Source: Thermoflexus hugenholtzii JAD2
Lineage (GTDB): Bacteria; Chloroflexota; Anaerolineae; Thermoflexales; Thermoflexaceae
Direction: 5' to 3'
Assembly: GCF_900187885.1 (NCBI RefSeq)
Contig: NZ_FYEK01000028.1
Span: 1-64,000, forward strand
Length of the DNA: 64,000 nucleotides
Position numbers and translations under genes: made by a program. This document shows, one piece after another, positions 60,176 to 64,000 of the stretch. Below the pieces are notes generated by a model. That model made no database searches, was not told the DNA's origin, and saw only the letters and a list, made by a program, of their open reading frames with translations. Positions within the stretch are counted from its first letter, which is position 1. Every line of letters starts with the position of its first letter.

Positions 60176-62101
60176 TCAGCGCAGTATGAGCAGCACGTAG
60201 AGCAGCAGGAAGACCGCGCCGAAGAGCACGGAGAGACCATACTGCCGCACGTAGCCGCTGCTCCAGCGGCGTGCCCAGGCGGCAGCCACTCCCACCAGGC
60301 GGGCCAGGCCGTTCACCGCCCCGTCGATCCCGTAAGGCTCCACCACCGTCGCCACCGCCCACGCCAGCCCCTGGAAGGGGCGGACGAACAGCGCATCGTA
60401 GACCTCATCCACGTAGAGCTTGCGGTTCAGGGCGGTGAAGAAGGCGCCGAGGGCCTTCTGCAAGGGATCCTCCACGCCCGCCGGCCAGGCTTGGGGACGG
60501 TAGATCGCCCATCCCGCCCCCACCCCCGCCAGGGCAATGAGGGTGGCCAGGGCGGCCTGCTCGGGATGGAAGGTGGGAGGATGCCCTGGCTCCAGCCAGG
60601 CGGCGAGCAGGCCCAGGCCGGGGGCGTTGATCCACCCCGCCACGATGGAGAAGAAGGCGAAGATCCCCAGCGGGGCCGTCATCACCGCCGGGCTCTCCTC
60701 GGCGTGGGCGGCCTCGGGGCTGCGGGGCGCGCCGGCGAACACCATCCACACCTGACGGGTCATATAGAAGGCGGTGAGGAAGGCTGCGGCGAGCAACAAC
60801 CCGTAAGCCAGGGCGGACCATCCCGCTGCTCCCCGGAGGGCGTTCAGGATCTCATCCTTGCTCCAGAACCCGGCCAGGGGCGGGATCCCGGCCAGGGCCG
60901 CCGCCCCGATCCCATAGGTCCAGGCGGTGGTCGGCATCCGCCGGGCCAGGCCGCCCATGCGACGCATGTCGTTCGGATCGAAGGGACCGGATCCCCCACC
61001 GTGATGGTGCGCGTGCTCCAGGGCGTGGATCACCGATCCCGCCCCCAGGAAGAGCAGCGCCTTGAAAAACGCATGGGTGCCCAGGTGGAAGATCGCCGCC
61101 GTGGTGGCCCCTGCTCCCGCCGCCGCCACCATATAGCCCAACTGGGAAATGGTGGAGAAAGCCAGAACCCGCTTGATATCGAACTGCCCCGCCGCGATCA
61201 GGGCCGCCCACAGGGCCGTGGCCGCCCCCACCACGACCACCACGCCTTGGGTCAGCGGGGCCGCGGCGAAGAGGGGATGGGCGCGGGCGATCAAATAGAC
61301 GCCTGCGGTGACCATGGTCGCCGCGTGGATCAGGGCGGAGACCGGCGTGGGGCCGGCCATGGCATCGGGCAACCAGACATAGAGGGGGATCTGGGCGCTC
61401 TTCCCCGTCACCCCCGCAAAAAGCAACAGCGTGATCAGTGTGAGCAGGCCCGCCTCCACCGTCCCCCGCTCCACCGCCTCAAAGACCGGCCCGTAGCGGA
61501 ACGTGCCGAAGGTCCAGAAGAGCAGCAGAAGGCCCACCGTGAACCCGAAGTCCCCAATCCGGTTCACGATGAAGGCCTTGCGCCCCGCCCATGCGTTGTA
61601 AGGCACCTCGAACCAGAAGCCGATCAGCAGATACGAACAGAGCCCCACCAGCTCCCAGCCCACGAAGAGGAGAAGGAAGTTGTCGGCCAGGACCAGGAGG
61701 AGCATCGAGGCCAGGAAGAGGTTGAGGAACATAAAAAAGCGGCGGATGTGGGGATCGCCCGCCATGTAGCCGATGGAGTAGATGTGGATCAGCGTCCCTA
61801 CCAGGGTCACGATCAGCGCCATCGCGGTGGAGAGGGGATCGAGGCGAAGCCCCACCTCGACCGCGAGCGGCGGGACGGCTGCCCAGCGGTAGAGGGAGAC
61901 CTCCACCAGACGGGCCTCCGCCGGGCGGGCCAGCAGGGCGGCGAAGACCAGGACCGAGACCCCAAAAGAGGCGGCAGCGGCCGCCGAGGCCACGATCCCG
62001 ACCGTGCGCTCTCGCGTCGGGCCGGTGGAGACCAAGTTGATCAAGAAGCCCAACAACGGGAAGGCGATGATCAGCCACGACCACCCGAACAGCGCGTCCA
62101 T
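60176..62101 (-). CDS. nuoL: NADH-quinone oxidoreductase subunit L
   Basis: A 641-residue subunit. It contains LLLFVGWELVGLCSYLLIGF, the antiporter core DAMAGPTPVSALIHAATMV, and HLGTHAFFKALLFLGAGSVI. The long C-terminal amphipathic helix region is present. I chose the ATG at 62101, with GGAGACGGGAG close upstream; a TTG six codons earlier is open. It is 73 bp after nuoK. Confidence 0.93.
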   Translation of the reverse strand: MDALFGWSWLIIAFPLLGFLINLVSTGPTRERTVGIVASAAAAASFGVSVLVFAALLARPAEARLVEVSLYRWAAVPPLAVEVGLRLDPLSTAMALIVTLVGTLIHIYSIGYMAGDPHIRRFFMFLNLFLASMLLLVLADNFLLLFVGWELVGLCSYLLIGFWFEVPYNAWAGRKAFIVNRIGDFGFTVGLLLLFWTFGTFRYGPVFEAVERGTVEAGLLTLITLLLFAGVTGKSAQIPLYVWLPDAMAGPTPVSALIHAATMVTAGVYLIARAHPLFAAAPLTQGVVVVVGAATALWAALIAAGQFDIKRVLAFSTISQLGYMVAAAGAGATTAAIFHLGTHAFFKALLFLGAGSVIHALEHAHHHGGGSGPFDPNDMRRMGGLARRMPTTAWTYGIGAAALAGIPPLAGFWSKDEILNALRGAAGWSALAYGLLLAAAFLTAFYMTRQVWMVFAGAPRSPEAAHAEESPAVMTAPLGIFAFFSIVAGWINAPGLGLLAAWLEPGHPPTFHPEQAALATLIALAGVGAGWAIYRPQAWPAGVEDPLQKALGAFFTALNRKLYVDEVYDALFVRPFQGLAWAVATVVEPYGIDGAVNGLARLVGVAAAWARRWSSGYVRQYGLSVLFGAVFLLLYVLLILR

Positions 62102-62174
62102 CTCCCGTCTCCGCTTCAAAGTGAAAAGGCCGGGTCCGGCCCCAGGATCCTCTCGATCCCGCAGATCTCGTCTC

Positions 62175-62477
62175 TCAGCCTTTCAGGCTGCGCAGCTCGT
62201 CCACATTCGTGGTCTGCCGGGTGCGGAAGATCGCTACCATCAAGGCCAGGCCCACCGCCACCTCAGCCGCAGCCACCGTCAACACGAAGAAGACGGCCAT
62301 CTGCCCCTCCAGCAGGCCGCGATACCGCGAGGCGGCCACGAAGGCCAAAGCGGCCGCGTTCAGCATCAGCTCCACGCACATAAACACGATCAGGGCGTTC
62401 CGCTGGATCAGGAACCCCACCGCCCCGATGCCGAAAAGCAGCGCGCTGAGGGCCAGATAGTGGGTCAGGGTGACCAT
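62175..62477 (-). CDS. nuoK: NADH-quinone oxidoreductase subunit K
   Basis: A 100-residue three-helix subunit. Two membrane Glu residues of the proton path sit in [16 protein letters not shown] and [18 protein letters not shown]. The family length is normal. It starts 3 bp after the nuoJ stop, so the two are probably coupled. Confidence 0.94.
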   Translation of the reverse strand: MVTLTHYLALSALLFGIGAVGFLIQRNALIVFMCVELMLNAAALAFVAASRYRGLLEGQMAVFFVLTVAAAEVAVGLALMVAIFRTRQTTNVDELRSLKG

Positions 62478-62480
62478 CCC

Positions 62481-62990
62481 TCAGCCTCCTGATCGCAGAT
62501 CCCGGGCCAGCACCACCACCCCGACCATGGCGATGAGCAACAGGATGGAGGTGATCTCGAAAGGAAGCACATGGGTCGTCAACAGCCGCGCTCCGATGGC
62601 GGCCGGATCCCCCAGGGGAGCCGGCGGGCTCCCGGCGGGGGCCAGCCCGGCCGGCGCCTGGAGAAAAGCGAACAGCGCCCCCCCGACCAGGACGATCCCC
62701 AGACCGACGGCCAGAGGGATCTGGGTGCGCAGACCGATGGCCCCGCCCACCCGCTCCGCCCCGAGCATCATGATCACGAAAAGGAAGAGAACCATCACCG
62801 CCCCGGCGTAGACCGCGATCTGCACCATCGCCACGAAGGGGGCGTTCAGGAGCAAATAGAAGATCGCCACGGTGATCAGGTTCAGCACCAGGAACAGGGC
62901 GCTGTGCACCGCGTTTCGGGTGAGGACCATCGCCAGAGCGGTGGCCACCGCGACCCCAGCCAGCACATAGAACGAGATCAGCTCCCCCAA
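62481..62990 (-). CDS. nuoJ: NADH-quinone oxidoreductase subunit J
   Basis: A 169-residue subunit with five predicted helices. The conserved stretch AIFYLLLNAPFVAMVQIAVY followed by AGAVMVLFLFVIMML is present. The loop between helices 4 and 5 is Pro/Ala-rich (APAGLAPAGSPPAPLGD). It lies 42 bp after nuoI and touches nuoK. Confidence 0.92.
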   Translation of the reverse strand: MGELISFYVLAGVAVATALAMVLTRNAVHSALFLVLNLITVAIFYLLLNAPFVAMVQIAVYAGAVMVLFLFVIMMLGAERVGGAIGLRTQIPLAVGLGIVLVGGALFAFLQAPAGLAPAGSPPAPLGDPAAIGARLLTTHVLPFEITSILLLIAMVGVVVLARDLRSGG

Positions 62991-63032
62991 CGTCGCCTCC
63001 CGGGATCGAGATCCGTCGAAAGCAGCGCCGCC

Positions 63033-63557
63033 TCACACCGGCTCGTTGACCAGCCCCTCCTCCCAGATGGAGCGCGTGCGCAGGGCCGGGTCCGTGGTCC
63101 GCTGAGGGGTGCCCGGGACCCCGGGGGGCGGCGGCACCAGCAGCTGCGCCTTGGTCACGATGAACGACTCCCGGGTGTAGCCGGCCGGCGGGATCTTATC
63201 CGTCAGCACGATAGCATTGGTCGGGCAGGCGTCCTCACAGTATCCGCAGAAGATGCACCGCAGCAGGTTGATCTCGTAAACGCGGGCGTAGCGCTCCCCC
63301 GGCGAGTAGCGCTCCTCGTCGGTGTTCTCCCCCGCCTCCACGTAGATGGCATCGGCCGGGCAGGCTGCGGCGCAGAGGGCGCAGCCGATGCAGCGCTCCA
63401 GGCCGTTGCTGTAGCGCCGCAGCTCGTGAACCCCCTTGAAGCGCGTGCGCAGGGGCCGCCGCACCTCTGGGTAAGGATAGGTCACCGGGCCCCGCAGGTT
63501 GGTCTGCAGGAACTCCTGCAACGTGGTCAGCAAACCTCGCAACAGCTCCGCCACCAT
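63033..63557 (-). CDS. nuoI: NADH-quinone oxidoreductase subunit I
   Basis: A 174-residue iron-sulfur subunit of the hydrophilic arm with two 4Fe-4S sites: CIGCALCAAACPADAI and CIFCGYCEDACPTNAI. The C-terminus has a Pro-rich extension (LVPPPPGVPGTPQ). It lies 28 bp after nuoH. Confidence 0.95.
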   Translation of the reverse strand: MVAELLRGLLTTLQEFLQTNLRGPVTYPYPEVRRPLRTRFKGVHELRRYSNGLERCIGCALCAAACPADAIYVEAGENTDEERYSPGERYARVYEINLLRCIFCGYCEDACPTNAIVLTDKIPPAGYTRESFIVTKAQLLVPPPPGVPGTPQRTTDPALRTRSIWEEGLVNEPV

Positions 63558-63585
63558 CGGTTCACCTCGCTTCCCGCCTTCCGGC

Positions 63586-64000
63586 TCATCCGATCAGCGC
63601 GATCACCACCGCCGTCCCCATCACGTTGGCCAGCGCCAGGGGCAGAAGCACCTTCCAGCCCAGCCCCATCAGCTGATCGTAGCGGATCCGCGGCAACGTG
63701 GCCCGGATCCAGATCAGGAGGAAGAGCAGCAGGATCACCTTAAGGGTAAAGTAAACCACCCCCAGGGCCGGGTAGAGATCCACCCAGGGCCCCAGGTAGC
63801 CTCCCAGGAAGAAGGTGGCCATCAGGGCGCTGAAGCCGATCATCTTGACGTATTCGGCCATGAAGAAGAGGGCGAACTTCATGCTGCTGTATTCCGTCAG
63901 ATAGCCAGCTGTCAGCTCCTGCTCCGCCTCCACCAGGTCAAAGGGAGCCCGCTTGATCTCCGCCAGGCCGGTGAGGAAGAAGATGACCGCCGCCAGGGGT
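63586..64000 (-). CDS. nuoH: NADH-quinone oxidoreductase subunit H (3' part)
   Basis: The window holds only the C-terminal 137 residues. The quinone-site loop [20 protein letters not shown] and [17 protein letters not shown] are visible, then a final membrane helix ([20 protein letters not shown]). The stop is at 63586-63588; the 5' end lies beyond position 64000. The nuo operon therefore continues upstream. Confidence 0.93.
   Translation of the reverse strand, partial: PLAAVIFFLTGLAEIKRAPFDLVEAEQELTAGYLTEYSSMKFALFFMAEYVKMIGFSALMATFFLGGYLGPWVDLYPALGVVYFTLKVILLLFLLIWIRATLPRIRYDQLMGLGWKVLLPLALANVMGTAVVIALIG

Noticed and set aside
1-64000. tRNA or rRNA genes
   Set aside because: I scanned intergenic stretches for the T-loop GGTTCGAATCC pattern and rRNA-like blocks and found none.

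Overview
The window is high-GC, gene-dense bacterial DNA, most consistent with a thermophilic member of Chloroflexota, possibly a Thermoflexus-like lineage. This is an inference from four things. There is a branched-polyamine synthase of the kind found in thermophiles. Two unrelated predicted surface proteins end in the same -LPLxLRxx tail, which I associate with Chloroflexota. The core machinery is a 14-subunit-type NADH dehydrogenase, an E1/E2 2-oxoacid dehydrogenase and class II FBPase. Short GTAGGG-type palindromes are scattered between genes. No rRNA or tRNA gene is present to settle the taxonomy.

Layout. 0-3.1 kb: translation operon rpsG-fusA-tuf on the minus strand behind a consensus promoter. 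3.4-16.2 kb: glpX, a SanA/YdcF-like protein, an SLC13-type permease, an FmdE/TatA pair, pdhA-pdhB-pdhC, grpE-dnaJ-prmA, and an MjaI-type restriction-modification pair whose methyltransferase carries a C-terminal nuclease-like domain. 16.3-27.1 kb: an accessory region. It holds a methyltransferase; an AT-rich patch with two decayed genes flanking an integron attC-like site; a tightly coupled five-gene operon (methyltransferase, epimerase/reductase, SnoaL-like, haloalkane dehalogenase-like hydrolase, FAD monooxygenase); a STAND-type ATPase regulator with its own terminator; and an IS1-like element inserted about 40 bp upstream of that regulator.

27.1-31 kb: a zinc/manganese ABC transporter operon. 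Its last permease carries a fused winged-helix domain, and its promoter overlaps a perfect DtxR-like palindrome. 31-39.5 kb: a TPP enzyme, an RmlD-like reductase, a YqeY-like protein, a SIMPL lipoprotein, MurJ, a histidine-kinase-like protein lacking the phospho-accepting His, and a fused BpsA-SpeH protein (branched-polyamine synthase plus AdoMet decarboxylase) behind a long, structured leader. 40-50.9 kb: a membrane protein and a beta-propeller protein sharing the C-terminal tail; methylglyoxal synthase, a TPR protein and a GT-C glycosyltransferase; a NarL-type histidine kinase that appears to start at CTG; a PAP2 phosphatase; and an UPF0173 hydrolase.

51-57 kb: two tandem FemAB-family paralogs coupled to an OmpR-type regulator, then ffh-rpsP-khpA-rimM. 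57.1-64 kb: the 3' half of a nuo operon (nuoH-I-J-K-L-M-N, minus strand), with nuoH running off the window end.

Most operons show ATGA stop/start overlaps. Several convergent gene pairs overlap at their 3' ends. The most novel items are the BpsA-SpeH fusion with its leader, the methyltransferase-nuclease-like fusion, the attC relic, and the regulator-plus-five-gene accessory operon.
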